This document shows positions 34,875 to 43,959 of a DNA stretch of 64,000 nucleotides, piece by piece. Position 1 is the first letter of the stretch. The number at the start of each line of letters is the position of its first letter. Position numbers and translations under genes: made by a program. The notes beneath the pieces are model-generated. The model made no database searches. It was given only the letters and a program-made list of their open reading frames with translations, and had not been told where the DNA came from. Source of the DNA: Serratia quinivorans (GTDB lineage: Bacteria; Pseudomonadota; Gammaproteobacteria; Enterobacterales; Enterobacteriaceae); assembly GCF_946227985.1 (NCBI RefSeq), contig NZ_CAMKGL010000016.1:23505-87504 (forward strand), given 5' to 3'.

Positions 34875-36170
34875 ATGAATATTGCCTCTGTTTCTGTCAC
34901 TCAAAACCCGGCGATCCCCAAATTACGCTGGCTGCGGATCGTGCCGCCGATCCTGATCACCTGCATTATTTCCTATATGGACCGGGTGAATATCGCCTTC
35001 GCCATGCCCGGTGGTATGGATGCCGAGCTGGGTATTACCGCCTCGATGGCCGGTTTGGCCGGCGGCATCTTCTTTATCGGTTATCTGTTCCTGCAGGTGC
35101 CCGGCGGCAAGTTGGCGGTGTACGGCAACGGCAAGAAATTCATCGGGTGGTCGCTGCTGGCCTGGGCGATTATTTCGGTGCTGACCGGGCTGGTCAGTAA
35201 CCAGTACCAACTGTTGTTCCTGCGCTTTGCCCTGGGTGTCTCCGAGGGCGGCATGTTGCCGGTGGTGCTGACCATGATCAGCAACTGGTTCCCGGACAAG
35301 GAACGCGGCCGTGCCAACGCCATCGTCATTATGTTCGTGCCGATCGCCGGTATTCTCACCGCCCCGCTGTCCGGCTGGATCATCACCGTCTGGGACTGGC
35401 GTATGCTGTTTCTGGTGGAAGGCGCGCTGTCGCTGGTGGTAATGGTGCTGTGGTACTTCACCATCAGCAACCGTCCGCAGGAGGCCAGGTGGATTTCAGC
35501 AGCGGAAAAAGACTACCTGATCAAAACGTTGCATGACGAACAGCTGCTGATCAAAGGCAAAACGGTGCGCAACGCCTCGCTGCGCCGGGTGTTGGGCGAC
35601 AAGATCATGTGGCAGCTGATCCTGGTTAACTTCTTCTACCAGACCGGGATTTACGGCTACACCCTGTGGCTGCCGACCATCCTCAAGGGGCTGACCAACG
35701 GCAACATGGAGCAGGTCGGCATGCTGGCGATTCTGCCCTACATCGGTGCCATCTTCGGCATGCTGGTGATTTCCTCACTCTCCGATCGTACCGGAAAACG
35801 CAAAATCTTCGTCGCGCTGCCGCTGGCCTGCTTCGCCATCTGCATGGCGCTGTCGGTGCTGTTGAAAGATCACATCTGGTGGTCTTACGCGGCGCTGGTC
35901 GGCTGTGGGGTATTCATCCAGGCCGCCGCCGGGGTGTTTTGGACCATTCCTCCCAAACTGTTCAATGCCGAAGTGGCCGGTGGGGCACGCGGCGTGATCA
36001 ACGCGCTGGGCAACCTGGGCGGTTTCTGCGGCCCTTATATGGTCGGCGTATTGATCAGCCTGTTCAGCAAGGACGTCGGCGTTTACAGCCTGGCGGTATC
36101 ACTGGCCATTGCCTCGGTGCTGGCGCTGATGCTGCCGAACAAATGCGACCACAGCGCGAGGGCCGAATAA
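34875..36170 (+). CDS. MFS transporter of the anion:cation symporter family, YiaX2-like
   Basis: 431 residues with twelve predicted membrane helices and the ACS-family N-terminal motif SYMDRVNIAFAMPG. This position, between yiaL and the kinase gene, is taken in Klebsiella by yiaX2 and in E. coli by the TRAP genes yiaMNO, so it is probably a second carrier for ketogulonate-type acids. The preceding 108-bp gap contains a GC-rich inverted stretch but no gene. Its TAA overlaps the lyxK ATG (TAATG). Confidence 0.88.
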   Translation: MNIASVSVTQNPAIPKLRWLRIVPPILITCIISYMDRVNIAFAMPGGMDAELGITASMAGLAGGIFFIGYLFLQVPGGKLAVYGNGKKFIGWSLLAWAIISVLTGLVSNQYQLLFLRFALGVSEGGMLPVVLTMISNWFPDKERGRANAIVIMFVPIAGILTAPLSGWIITVWDWRMLFLVEGALSLVVMVLWYFTISNRPQEARWISAAEKDYLIKTLHDEQLLIKGKTVRNASLRRVLGDKIMWQLILVNFFYQTGIYGYTLWLPTILKGLTNGNMEQVGMLAILPYIGAIFGMLVISSLSDRTGKRKIFVALPLACFAICMALSVLLKDHIWWSYAALVGCGVFIQAAAGVFWTIPPKLFNAEVAGGARGVINALGNLGGFCGPYMVGVLISLFSKDVGVYSLAVSLAIASVLALMLPNKCDHSARAE

Positions 36171-37660
36171 TGGACTATTGGTTGGGGCTGGACTGCGGCG
36201 GCACCTTTATCAAAGCCGGGCTGTATGACCGTCAGGGGGCTGAGCTGGGCATCGCTCGCCGCAACCTGGAAATTATCTCGCCCCAGCCCGGCTGGGCGGA
36301 GCGGGACATGCCTGCGCTGTGGCACACCGCTGCCGAGGTGATCCGCGAGCTGCTGACCCGCAACCAGATTGCCGCCGGGGATATTCAGGCGGTCGGCATC
36401 TCGGCGCAGGGCAAAGGGGCGTTTCTGCTGGACCAGCAAGGGCAGCCACTGGGCAATGCCATGCTGTCTTCTGACCAGCGCGCACTGACGCTGGTGCAGG
36501 AATGGCAAAAACGGGGCGTGCCGCAAGCGCTGTATCCGCAGACCCGGCAAACGCTGTGGACCGGCCACCCGGTGTCGCTGCTGCGCTGGGTTCGGCAACA
36601 TCAGCCGGAACGTTACCGCCAGATCGGCAGCGTGCTGATGGCCCACGATTATCTGCGCTACTGCCTGACCGGCGAGTTGGCCTGTGAAGAAACCAATATC
36701 TCCGAATCCAATCTTTACCATATGGCCGACGGTCGCTATGACCCTGCGCTGGCACAGCTGCTGGGCATTGGCGACATCATGCCCACCCTGCCGCCGATTG
36801 TCGGTTCGGCCGAAATCGCCGGACGGATCAACGCCGCCGCTGCAAAGACAACCGGGCTATTGGCAGGTACGCCAGTGGTCGGCGGGCTGTTCGATGTGGT
36901 GTCCACCGCGCTGTGCGCCGGGTTACACGACGAAACGCGGCTCAACGCAGTGATGGGCACCTGGTCGGTTACCAGCGGCATTACCGACAAAATCACCGAC
37001 GGTTTCGACCACCCGTTTGTTTATGGTCGCCACGCCGAAGCCGGCAAATACATTGTGCACGAAGCCAGCCCAACCTCTGCCGCCAACCTGGAGTGGTTCT
37101 GCCGACAATGGGGGCTGCAGGACTACGCCCAGCTCAACGACTGGGTGGCAACGCTGCCGAAAGCCGACAGCCGCCTGCTGTTTGTTCCCTTCCTGTACGG
37201 CTCCAACGCCGGGCTCGGCCTGAGCGCCAGCTTCCACGGCATGCAGGCCTTCCACCAGCGCGAGCATTTGGTACAGGCGATTTATGAAGGCGTGGTGTTC
37301 TGCCATATGACCCACCTCAACCGCATGCGGCAACGCTTCCCTGCGGCTACCGCGCTGCGCGTCACCGGCGGTCCGGCCAAATCCGCCCCCTGGATGCAAA
37401 TGTTCGCCGACGTCAGCGGCCTGCCGGTGGAACTGCCGCAGGTGGAAGAAACCGGCTGCCTGGGGGCAGCCATGGCGGCAATGGTCGGCAGCGGCGTATT
37501 CAGCGATTTCACCGCCGCCCAGCGAGCGCTGGCACCGCGCATCGAACGGGTGCTGCCGGACTCAGCAGCAGCAGAGGCTTACGGTAAAAAATATCAATGT
37601 TATGAGGCGCTGATAGCCACGCTGCAAACGCTCAATCAACCCGGTAAGGAGGCCCTATGA
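36170..37660 (+). CDS. lyxK: L-xylulose / 3-keto-L-gulonate kinase (FGGY family)
   Basis: 496 residues (E. coli LyxK 498). FGGY carbohydrate kinase: the N-terminal ATPase core (GLDCGGTFIKAGLYD) and C-terminal nucleotide loop (LRVTGGPAKSAPWMQMFADV) are intact. In this pathway it makes 3-keto-L-gulonate-6-phosphate. The ATG at 36170 overlaps the MFS stop by one base; the large open frame extending back to 35666 is out of frame with the MFS gene. The gene overlaps sgbH by 4 bp. Confidence 0.93.
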   Translation: MDYWLGLDCGGTFIKAGLYDRQGAELGIARRNLEIISPQPGWAERDMPALWHTAAEVIRELLTRNQIAAGDIQAVGISAQGKGAFLLDQQGQPLGNAMLSSDQRALTLVQEWQKRGVPQALYPQTRQTLWTGHPVSLLRWVRQHQPERYRQIGSVLMAHDYLRYCLTGELACEETNISESNLYHMADGRYDPALAQLLGIGDIMPTLPPIVGSAEIAGRINAAAAKTTGLLAGTPVVGGLFDVVSTALCAGLHDETRLNAVMGTWSVTSGITDKITDGFDHPFVYGRHAEAGKYIVHEASPTSAANLEWFCRQWGLQDYAQLNDWVATLPKADSRLLFVPFLYGSNAGLGLSASFHGMQAFHQREHLVQAIYEGVVFCHMTHLNRMRQRFPAATALRVTGGPAKSAPWMQMFADVSGLPVELPQVEETGCLGAAMAAMVGSGVFSDFTAAQRALAPRIERVLPDSAAAEAYGKKYQCYEALIATLQTLNQPGKEAL

Positions 37661-38313
37661 GCAACAAACCGCGTCTGCAACTGGCGCTCGATCACACCCG
37701 GCTGGACGCCGCCCTGCAAACGGCAGAACGCCTGCAGCCGCACGTCGACATTATCGAGGCCGGCACCATTTTATGCATCAGCGCCGGTATCCAGGCGGTG
37801 AGCGCGCTGCGTGAACGCTGCCCACAACATACGCTGGTGGCCGACCTGAAAGTGGCCGATGCCGGTGGCACGCTGGCGCAGCAGGCCTTCAGCCACGGTG
37901 CCAACTGGATGACGGTGATCTGCGCCGCGCCGTTAGCCACCATGAGCAGCGCGCTGGAGGTGGCGCAACAGCACCAGGGCGAGATCCAGATTGAGCTGTT
38001 CGGCCGCTGGACGCTGGACGATGCCCGGCAGTGGCGCGAGCTTGGCATCCGCCAGGCTATCTACCACCGTGGCCGCGACGCCCAGGCCAGCGGACAAACC
38101 TGGGGCCGGCAGGATTTGGATCTGATGAAAGCGTTGTCGGATCTGGGCATTGAGCTGTCGGTCACTGGCGGCATCACCCCGACCGATTTACCGCTGTTTA
38201 AGGACATCGCCGTCACCGCTTTTATCGTCGGCCGGGCGTTGGCAGAAGCGGCCGATCCGCTGGCCGCTGCCGGTCAGTTCCGCACCGTCATTGATGACAT
38301 CTGGAGAAGTTGA
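37657..38313 (+). CDS. sgbH: 3-keto-L-gulonate-6-phosphate decarboxylase
   Basis: 218 residues (E. coli SgbH 220). An orotidine-monophosphate-decarboxylase-fold enzyme. It has LALDH at the N-terminus, the phosphate/metal residues of [11 protein letters not shown] and [11 protein letters not shown], and the C-terminal phosphate loop [13 protein letters not shown]. It produces L-xylulose-5-phosphate. The ATGA overlap with lyxK indicates coupled translation. Confidence 0.94.
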   Translation: MSNKPRLQLALDHTRLDAALQTAERLQPHVDIIEAGTILCISAGIQAVSALRERCPQHTLVADLKVADAGGTLAQQAFSHGANWMTVICAAPLATMSSALEVAQQHQGEIQIELFGRWTLDDARQWRELGIRQAIYHRGRDAQASGQTWGRQDLDLMKALSDLGIELSVTGGITPTDLPLFKDIAVTAFIVGRALAEAADPLAAAGQFRTVIDDIWRS

Positions 38314-38314
38314 T

Positions 38315-39175
38315 ATGCGCCAGCACCCATTGGGAATTTATGAAAAAGCCCTGCCGAAACACCTGACCTGGCCCGAGCGTCTGGCGCTGGCCAAGGCCTG
38401 CGGTTTTGATTTTGTCGAAATGTCAGTGGATGAAAGTGACGAACGGCTGGCACGCCTGAGCTGGAGCAAAGAACAGCGACTGTCGCTGGTCAGCGCCATG
38501 CTGGAAACCGGTATCAGCATCCCGTCGATGTGCCTGTCCGGCCACCGCCGCTTTCCGTTCGGCAGCCATGACGATGCGCTGCGCCAACGCGCCTTCGAGG
38601 TGATGGAACAGGCGATCCAACTGGCGAAGGACGTGGGTATCCGCACCATCCAGCTCGCCGGTTATGACGTCTATTACGAACAGCAGGACGAAAGCACCCT
38701 CGCCCGCTTCACCGAGGGCATGCAATGGGCGGTCGAACGCGCCGCCGCCGCCCAGGTGATGCTGGCGGTGGAAATCATGGACACCGCGTTTATGAACTCA
38801 ATCAGCAAGTGGAAGGCATGGGATACCTGCCTGGCATCGCCGTGGTTCACGGTCTATCCGGACGTCGGCAATCTCAGCGCCTGGGGCAATGACGTGGCGC
38901 AGGAGCTGGCGCTGGGCATTGACCGCATCGCCGCCATCCATCTGAAAGACACCTATCCGGTCACCGAAAGCTCGCCGGGACAGTTCCGTGACGTGCCCTT
39001 TGGCGAAGGCTGCGTCGACTTCGTCGCGCTATTCCGCACGCTGAAACAGCTTAACTATCGCGGCGCTTTCCTGATCGAGATGTGGACCGAGAAAGCCGAA
39101 GAGCCGGTGGCTGAAATCGTACAGGCACGCCGTTGGATCGAACAGAAAATGCAACAAGGGGGTATGACATGCTAA
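38315..39175 (+). CDS. sgbU: L-ribulose/L-xylulose-5-phosphate 3-epimerase
   Basis: 286 residues (E. coli SgbU 286). A TIM-barrel epimerase of the xylose-isomerase-like family. It shows [17 protein letters not shown], the Glu/Asp/His metal set ([39 protein letters not shown]) and the family size. It converts L-xylulose-5-phosphate to L-ribulose-5-phosphate. I use the ATG at 38315, preceded by GGAGAAG; a longer frame starts inside sgbH. The 3' end overlaps sgbE by 7 bp. Confidence 0.94.
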   Translation: MRQHPLGIYEKALPKHLTWPERLALAKACGFDFVEMSVDESDERLARLSWSKEQRLSLVSAMLETGISIPSMCLSGHRRFPFGSHDDALRQRAFEVMEQAIQLAKDVGIRTIQLAGYDVYYEQQDESTLARFTEGMQWAVERAAAAQVMLAVEIMDTAFMNSISKWKAWDTCLASPWFTVYPDVGNLSAWGNDVAQELALGIDRIAAIHLKDTYPVTESSPGQFRDVPFGEGCVDFVALFRTLKQLNYRGAFLIEMWTEKAEEPVAEIVQARRWIEQKMQQGGMTC

Positions 39176-39870
39176 CGCTGTCGCAGCTGAAACAACAGGT
39201 ACTGGAAGCCAACCTCGACCTGCCGCGCCATAACCTGGTGACCTTCACCTGGGGCAACGTCAGCGCGGTGGATCGCGAACGCGGGCTGGTAGTGATCAAG
39301 CCTTCCGGCGTGGAATATGAACACATGGTGGCCGAGGACATGGTGGTGGTCAGCCTCACCAGTGGGCAAACCGTCGAGGGCAGCAAAAAGCCCTCCTCGG
39401 ACACCGCCACCCATCTGGCGCTGTACCGTGAATTTGCCGATATCGGCGGCATCGTACACACCCATTCGCGCCACGCCACCATCTGGGCGCAGGCCGGGCT
39501 GGACATCCCCGCCTGGGGCACTACCCACGCCGATTATTTCTACGGTGCCATTCCCTGCACCCGGCTGATGACCGAGGACGAAATTGCGCAGGATTACGAA
39601 CTGGAGACCGGCAAGGTGATTATCGACACCTTCCACCGACGCGGTATCAGCCCGAACGCCATTCCGGCGGTGCTGGTCAATTCACACGGCCCCTTCGCCT
39701 GGGGCAAGGACGCGCACAGCGCGGTACACAACGCGGTGGTGCTGGAAGAAATTGCCTATATGGGGATTTTCTCGCGCCAGCTGACGCCGGGCATCGGCAG
39801 CATGCAGCCCGCGCTGCTGGATAAACACTACCTGCGCAAACACGGCAAGAATGCTTATTACGGGCAGTAG
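39169..39870 (+). CDS. sgbE: L-ribulose-5-phosphate 4-epimerase
   Basis: 233 residues (E. coli SgbE 231). Class II aldolase-fold epimerase with the zinc histidines in [14 protein letters not shown], a later His in SHGPFAWGK, and the phosphate-binding GNVSAVD and KPSGV loops. It yields D-xylulose-5-phosphate, which enters the pentose phosphate pathway (tktA is at the end of this window). The ATG at 39169 lies within the end of sgbU. Last gene of the operon. Confidence 0.95.
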   Translation: MLTLSQLKQQVLEANLDLPRHNLVTFTWGNVSAVDRERGLVVIKPSGVEYEHMVAEDMVVVSLTSGQTVEGSKKPSSDTATHLALYREFADIGGIVHTHSRHATIWAQAGLDIPAWGTTHADYFYGAIPCTRLMTEDEIAQDYELETGKVIIDTFHRRGISPNAIPAVLVNSHGPFAWGKDAHSAVHNAVVLEEIAYMGIFSRQLTPGIGSMQPALLDKHYLRKHGKNAYYGQ

Positions 39871-39912
39871 ATTGGCCGGGGCCCCATGATGGTTTTCGGG
39901 GCTTAACACTCT

Positions 39913-40356
39913 CTAATCGCGGTAAAAGTGCACGGCAATGTTTTTATCACCTACCGCCTTTTTCAGCCCCTCTGGCGCAATAACCTTGCCAATGGGGGTG
40001 TAGCTGTAGGATGTCTGAAACGTTTCGTAAAAAAGTACCAGGGTCTGGTGGCCGTAGAGCATCAGATCCCCTGCATGGAGGGCGCCCGGTCTGCTCTGGC
40101 GGGCGGGTAAGCTATGAGCGAGATCGGCAAATTTCTCATTGCCGTTAAGCTCTTCCATGTTCAGCGTCAGAGGGAGTTGTTCAACAAAAGCCTTGGCCGC
40201 CGCTGTATCCGACAACGAAATTTCGTATGTCTGCTGATTGATGCTCATATTGATTGTCATAGGGTTTTCCTTTTCCGTCTGACCTGGGGTAATGGCATAA
40301 ACGGGAAACAGGCCATTCACGACCAGGCAAAGTAACAGAAAGCACGGTTTATTCAT
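39913..40356 (-). CDS. Exported cyclophilin-like fold protein
   Basis: 147 residues. An N-terminal signal peptide (MNKPCFLLLCLVVNGLFPVYA) is followed by a compact domain recognisable as the bacterial cyclophilin-like family: MSINQQTYEISLSDTAAAKA, LPLTLNMEELNGNEKF, HAGDLMLYGHQTLVLFYE and SYSYTPIGKV. The function is unknown; prolyl isomerase activity is not established for this group. The start has TCGGAGGAGACGGA upstream, a strong ribosome binding site. It is downstream of the alpha/beta hydrolase and MFS genes on the same strand and probably belongs to that operon. Confidence 0.85.
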   Translation of the reverse strand: MNKPCFLLLCLVVNGLFPVYAITPGQTEKENPMTINMSINQQTYEISLSDTAAAKAFVEQLPLTLNMEELNGNEKFADLAHSLPARQSRPGALHAGDLMLYGHQTLVLFYETFQTSYSYTPIGKVIAPEGLKKAVGDKNIAVHFYRD

Positions 40357-40375
40357 TCCGTCTCCTCCGAAATAT

Positions 40376-40400
40376 GCCGCGCCTTTTCGGGCGCGGCTTT
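40376..40400. other. Stem-loop between hydrolase and cyclophilin-like gene
   Basis: GCCGCGCC / GGCGCGGC (8-bp stem, 6-base loop) lies 20 bp upstream of the cyclophilin-like start and 6 bp after the hydrolase stop. It has a T-run only on the plus strand, where no gene is transcribed towards it except sgbE, 500 bp away. It may be a late terminator for the yia operon or an mRNA-stabilising loop in the minus-strand operon. Confidence 0.4.
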
Positions 40401-40405
40401 TGTCA

Positions 40406-41434
40406 TTATTTCAGGTTAGTCTTGAAGAACGATGTCAGCTTAGCAAAAGGGATCAGGTCAGTGCGGTCATACAGATCGACATGGCCAGCCCCTGGAACCA
40501 CAAACAGTTCCTTCGGCTGCCCGGCGCGTTTATACGCATCTTCACTGAATTCTTTCGAATGTGCCTGGTCGCCAGTAATAAACAACATTGGGCGTGGTGA
40601 AATGGTTTCAATATCATTGAACGGATAGAAATTCATAAACTTGCCGATGCTGCTCAACACAGGCTTCGTAGTCAGTTCCTCTTTATCGCCCTTAGGCGTA
40701 TAGCCGCCGCGCTCAGTACGGTAGAAGTCAAAGAATTCACGCTGGATTGCCGGTGTAGCATCATCCAGTTTATTAACCGTTCCAGGGATGTAAACCGTAG
40801 CGCCGCCTTTAAATTCGGCAAATCGCTGTTCGATGGCAGACTTAATAAAGGCCTGGCGTTGCGCTAACGACTGAGAATGGTTCAGTCCATTACGGAAAGC
40901 TGAACCCATATCGTACATGCTGACCGTGGCGATCGCTTTCATGCGAGGGTCTATTTTGGCGGCGCTAATAACAAAGCTGCCACTGCCGCAAATACCCAAC
41001 ACACCGATTTTCTCTGGATCTACATACGACTGCGTGCTCAGGTAATCGACTGCCGCGCTGAAGTCGTCAGCATAGATTTCCGGCGAGATTAAGTGCTGCG
41101 GTTTACCTTCACTTTCCCCCCAAAATGATAGATCAATCGCCAGCGTCACAAACCCCTGTTCCGCCAGTTTTTGCGCGTACAGGTTTGAACTCTGCTCTTT
41201 CACTGCGCCCATCGGGTGGCCAATAACGATCGCCGGATTTTTCACATGACGGTTGATCTCTTTCGGAATAAACAGATTGCCGACGACGTTCATCTGGTAC
41301 TGATTTTTGAAGGTCACTTTTTCCAGTATGACCTTATCGCTTTGGTAGAAGTTGTCCGCGCCATTGGACATATCGGCAGCAGTGACGGCGAACGAGCTGA
41401 TTAACAGCCCCAGCGCCAGGGTCATATTTTTCAT
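40406..41434 (-). CDS. Exported alpha/beta hydrolase with Cys at the nucleophile position
   Basis: 342 residues. A signal peptide (MKNMTLALGLLISSFAVTAA) points to the periplasm. The alpha/beta hydrolase core shows VIGHPMGAVKEQSS (oxyanion region), the nucleophile elbow GICGSGSF, the acid FITGDQAHSKE and the His in PGAGHVDLYD. The elbow reads G-x-C-x-S-G, closer to dienelactone hydrolase (GxCxGG) than to the usual GxSxG. The substrate is unknown. AGAGGA lies eight bases before the ATG. The stop of the upstream MFS gene is 12 bp away, so the two are in one operon. Confidence 0.87.
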   Translation of the reverse strand: MKNMTLALGLLISSFAVTAADMSNGADNFYQSDKVILEKVTFKNQYQMNVVGNLFIPKEINRHVKNPAIVIGHPMGAVKEQSSNLYAQKLAEQGFVTLAIDLSFWGESEGKPQHLISPEIYADDFSAAVDYLSTQSYVDPEKIGVLGICGSGSFVISAAKIDPRMKAIATVSMYDMGSAFRNGLNHSQSLAQRQAFIKSAIEQRFAEFKGGATVYIPGTVNKLDDATPAIQREFFDFYRTERGGYTPKGDKEELTTKPVLSSIGKFMNFYPFNDIETISPRPMLFITGDQAHSKEFSEDAYKRAGQPKELFVVPGAGHVDLYDRTDLIPFAKLTSFFKTNLK

Positions 41435-41446
41435 GAAGCTAATCCT

Positions 41447-42640
41447 CTAATATGTGTTGTGTTTTTGACGTGCGGTGAGAAAGGTCAGTGCGGCCGCGAT
41501 GAGAAGCAACCCGCCGCTCAGGGCAAATGTGCTTTGCCAGCCGAGATGGTCAAATGCAAAGCCACCGGCGGTGGATCCCAGTGCTATGGCAAGCTGAATG
41601 GCTGCCACCATCAGCCCGCCGCCCGCCTCAGCATCATTCGGCAGCGTTCGTGCAATCCATGCCCACCATCCGGTTGGCGCAGAAGTCGCAATCAGTCCCC
41701 AGATACCCAGCAGGGGGGCAACTACCCAAACGCTGTGCCCGGCCAGGATCAACATCCCGGCAATGCTCGCCATCAGCAGAGGAATGGCAATCAGTGTCGG
41801 GTAAAAACCGGCTTTCAAAAAAGCGCCAATGAACAGTGTGCCAATAAAACCCGCCACGCCGATGATGAGCAGAATGAGGGTTAAGGTGCTGACATCGACC
41901 CGGGTCACCGCCTCAAGGAACGGGCGTAGGTAGGTAAATAGCGCGAACTGGCCCATGAAGAACAGTCCACAAGCCAACAGGCCAGTAGGTACACCGGGGT
42001 AGCTGAACAGACGAAAAATAGAGCCGCGTGACTGGCGGCCTTTATCGGCTACCATTGAGGGCAGGCTGAACCACTGCCAGATGAAGGCCACTATCGCCAC
42101 CGGCAACAGACAGAAAAAGGCCCCGCGCCAGCCGATGGTTGCCCCCAGATAGCTACCCAAAGGGGCTGCCACAACGGTAGCCAGCGCATTACCCCCGTTA
42201 AAAATGGCTAATGCGCGTGGCACCAGACGCTGAGGGACCAGGCGAATGGCGGTCGCAGCGGACATCGACCAGAATCCCCCGATAGCGATACCAATCAGCG
42301 CTCGCCCCACCATATAGACCAGGTAGCTGGAGGACAGGGAGATAATCATCCCCGACATTGCCATCAGAACCGTCATCCCTAACAGAAGAACTTTACGGTT
42401 CAGATTTCCGACAACGCTGGACATTGCCAGGCTGGTCAATAGCGCCAGCCCCCCGGAAATGGCAATGCCCTGCCCTGCCAAGCCCTCAGTCACGCCCAGG
42501 TCCCTGGCAATGGGTGTCAGCAAGCTGACCGGCATAAATTCCGACGCAATCAGCACAAACACACACAGGGTCATGGCAAAAACGCCGCTCCAGCATGCGC
42601 GCTCTTGGTTATGCGGTGTTTCACGGCTCAATGTGGACAT
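41447..42640 (-). CDS. MFS efflux transporter, NepI-like
   Basis: About 397 residues with twelve predicted helices. It resembles E. coli NepI (purine ribonucleoside efflux) along its length: SEFMPVSLLTPIARDLGV, GRALIGIAIGGFWSMSAATA, AIRLVPQRLVPRALAI and GIWGLIATSAPTGWWAWI. The substrate here need not be a nucleoside. I use the ATG at 42640, preceded by AGAGAGG; the frame up to 42670 has no site. Divergent from a LysR regulator and followed by the exported hydrolase. Confidence 0.87.
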   Translation of the reverse strand: MSTLSRETPHNQERACWSGVFAMTLCVFVLIASEFMPVSLLTPIARDLGVTEGLAGQGIAISGGLALLTSLAMSSVVGNLNRKVLLLGMTVLMAMSGMIISLSSSYLVYMVGRALIGIAIGGFWSMSAATAIRLVPQRLVPRALAIFNGGNALATVVAAPLGSYLGATIGWRGAFFCLLPVAIVAFIWQWFSLPSMVADKGRQSRGSIFRLFSYPGVPTGLLACGLFFMGQFALFTYLRPFLEAVTRVDVSTLTLILLIIGVAGFIGTLFIGAFLKAGFYPTLIAIPLLMASIAGMLILAGHSVWVVAPLLGIWGLIATSAPTGWWAWIARTLPNDAEAGGGLMVAAIQLAIALGSTAGGFAFDHLGWQSTFALSGGLLLIAAALTFLTARQKHNTY

Positions 42641-42864
42641 AATCAACCTCTCTGACGATCCCCAGGCCAAATTCAGACAAGCCGGGGGCGGACGCTATTC
42701 ACCGGAATAGCGACTCAAAATGTGTATCAAGAATGAAGAGCGATAGTTGTTTATCGCCGAGGTTATCTCTTACTGAAATTTTCACACGACCGGTGTAGGC
42801 TGACTAGCTAATGAATACTTAATGGGCTTATAAGCTGTGGTTATTAATCCTGAGGGCCTAGCTA

Positions 42865-43782
42865 ATGAAACGTAACCTGAATGACCTGCTTTATTTCGTT
42901 ACCGTGGCCCGTGAAGGGAGCTTCACGCGTGCAGCGGCTCATCTGGGTGTGACGCAACCGGCCCTCAGCCAGGCGATTTCAGCCCTGGAAGAGCGTATGC
43001 AGATCCGCCTGCTCACCCGAACCACCCGAAGCGTCTCGCCTACGGTTGCCGGAGAACGTCTCTTGCAGGCTATCGGTAATCGCTTCGACGAGATTGAAGC
43101 TGAGCTGGATATGCTCACGGAGCTGCGCGATAAACCCGCAGGCACCGTGCGAATCACCTGCGGCCCGGATGTCCTGCGCACCACACTGCTGCCAAAACTG
43201 GCGCCGCTGCTGCATGAATACCCGGATATCCGTATCGAGTTCGATGCTAACCACGGCTTCCGCGATATCGTCGCCGACCGTTTTGATGCCGGGGTTCGCC
43301 TGGGAGATACCATCGATAAGGATATGATTGCCCTGCCGATCGGCCCGAAAATACGCATGGCGGCCGTCGCCTCGCCGGACTATTTTTCACGTTATCCCAT
43401 CCCGCAAACGCCTCATGAACTGACGCAACATCAATGCATTAATCAGCGCATGGTCCGATCTGGCGGGCTCTATGTCTGGGATTTTGATCAGGATGGGGGC
43501 GATCTGAATGTGCGGGTGAGCGGACAGCTTACGTTCAATACATCCGAACATATTGTCGATGCGGCGCTGGCAGGCTTGGGTATTGCTTTTCTTCCGGAAG
43601 AAGAGTTTGGCTCACACATCAGGGAAGGCCGCCTGCTCCGTGTTCTCGAAGCCTGGTGTCAGCCTTTTCCCGGATACTACCTCTACTATCCCAGTCGCAA
43701 GCAAGTCTCTCCCGCATTTTCATTGGTGGTTGATGCCCTGCGCATATCCCGGAAACGACATCCGGTAAATTTAATCAAATGA
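42865..43782 (+). CDS. LysR-family transcriptional regulator
   Basis: 305 residues. The N-terminal helix-turn-helix (LLYFVTVAREGSFTRAAAHL, then GVTQPALSQAISALEERM) and the CrgA-type effector domain (AGTVRITCGPDVLRTTLLP, ADRFDAGVRLGDTIDKDMIA) are complete. Divergent from the NepI-like exporter across 224 bp, so it most likely controls the exporter-hydrolase operon. The effector is unknown. Confidence 0.92.
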   Translation: MKRNLNDLLYFVTVAREGSFTRAAAHLGVTQPALSQAISALEERMQIRLLTRTTRSVSPTVAGERLLQAIGNRFDEIEAELDMLTELRDKPAGTVRITCGPDVLRTTLLPKLAPLLHEYPDIRIEFDANHGFRDIVADRFDAGVRLGDTIDKDMIALPIGPKIRMAAVASPDYFSRYPIPQTPHELTQHQCINQRMVRSGGLYVWDFDQDGGDLNVRVSGQLTFNTSEHIVDAALAGLGIAFLPEEEFGSHIREGRLLRVLEAWCQPFPGYYLYYPSRKQVSPAFSLVVDALRISRKRHPVNLIK

Positions 43783-43959
43783 AACAGAGAATTGGGATAA
43801 GCCTTCTGGCTCTAAAATTGTTGGCATGATGCTTTCGTCACAACGCCAGCTTATGACAGCAAGCTGCCCACAGGCGGTTTTGAACGATACAGGGTCGTCA
43901 TTCGCCTGTCGGTTTAAAATTCGTTATCATCCGCCCTCACTCTCCCGCCGGTTGGCCTG

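Noticed and set aside
35666..36169. N-terminal extension of the lyxK frame into the MFS gene
   Set aside because: It is an out-of-frame shadow of the MFS gene; the kinase begins with its family N-terminus at 36170.
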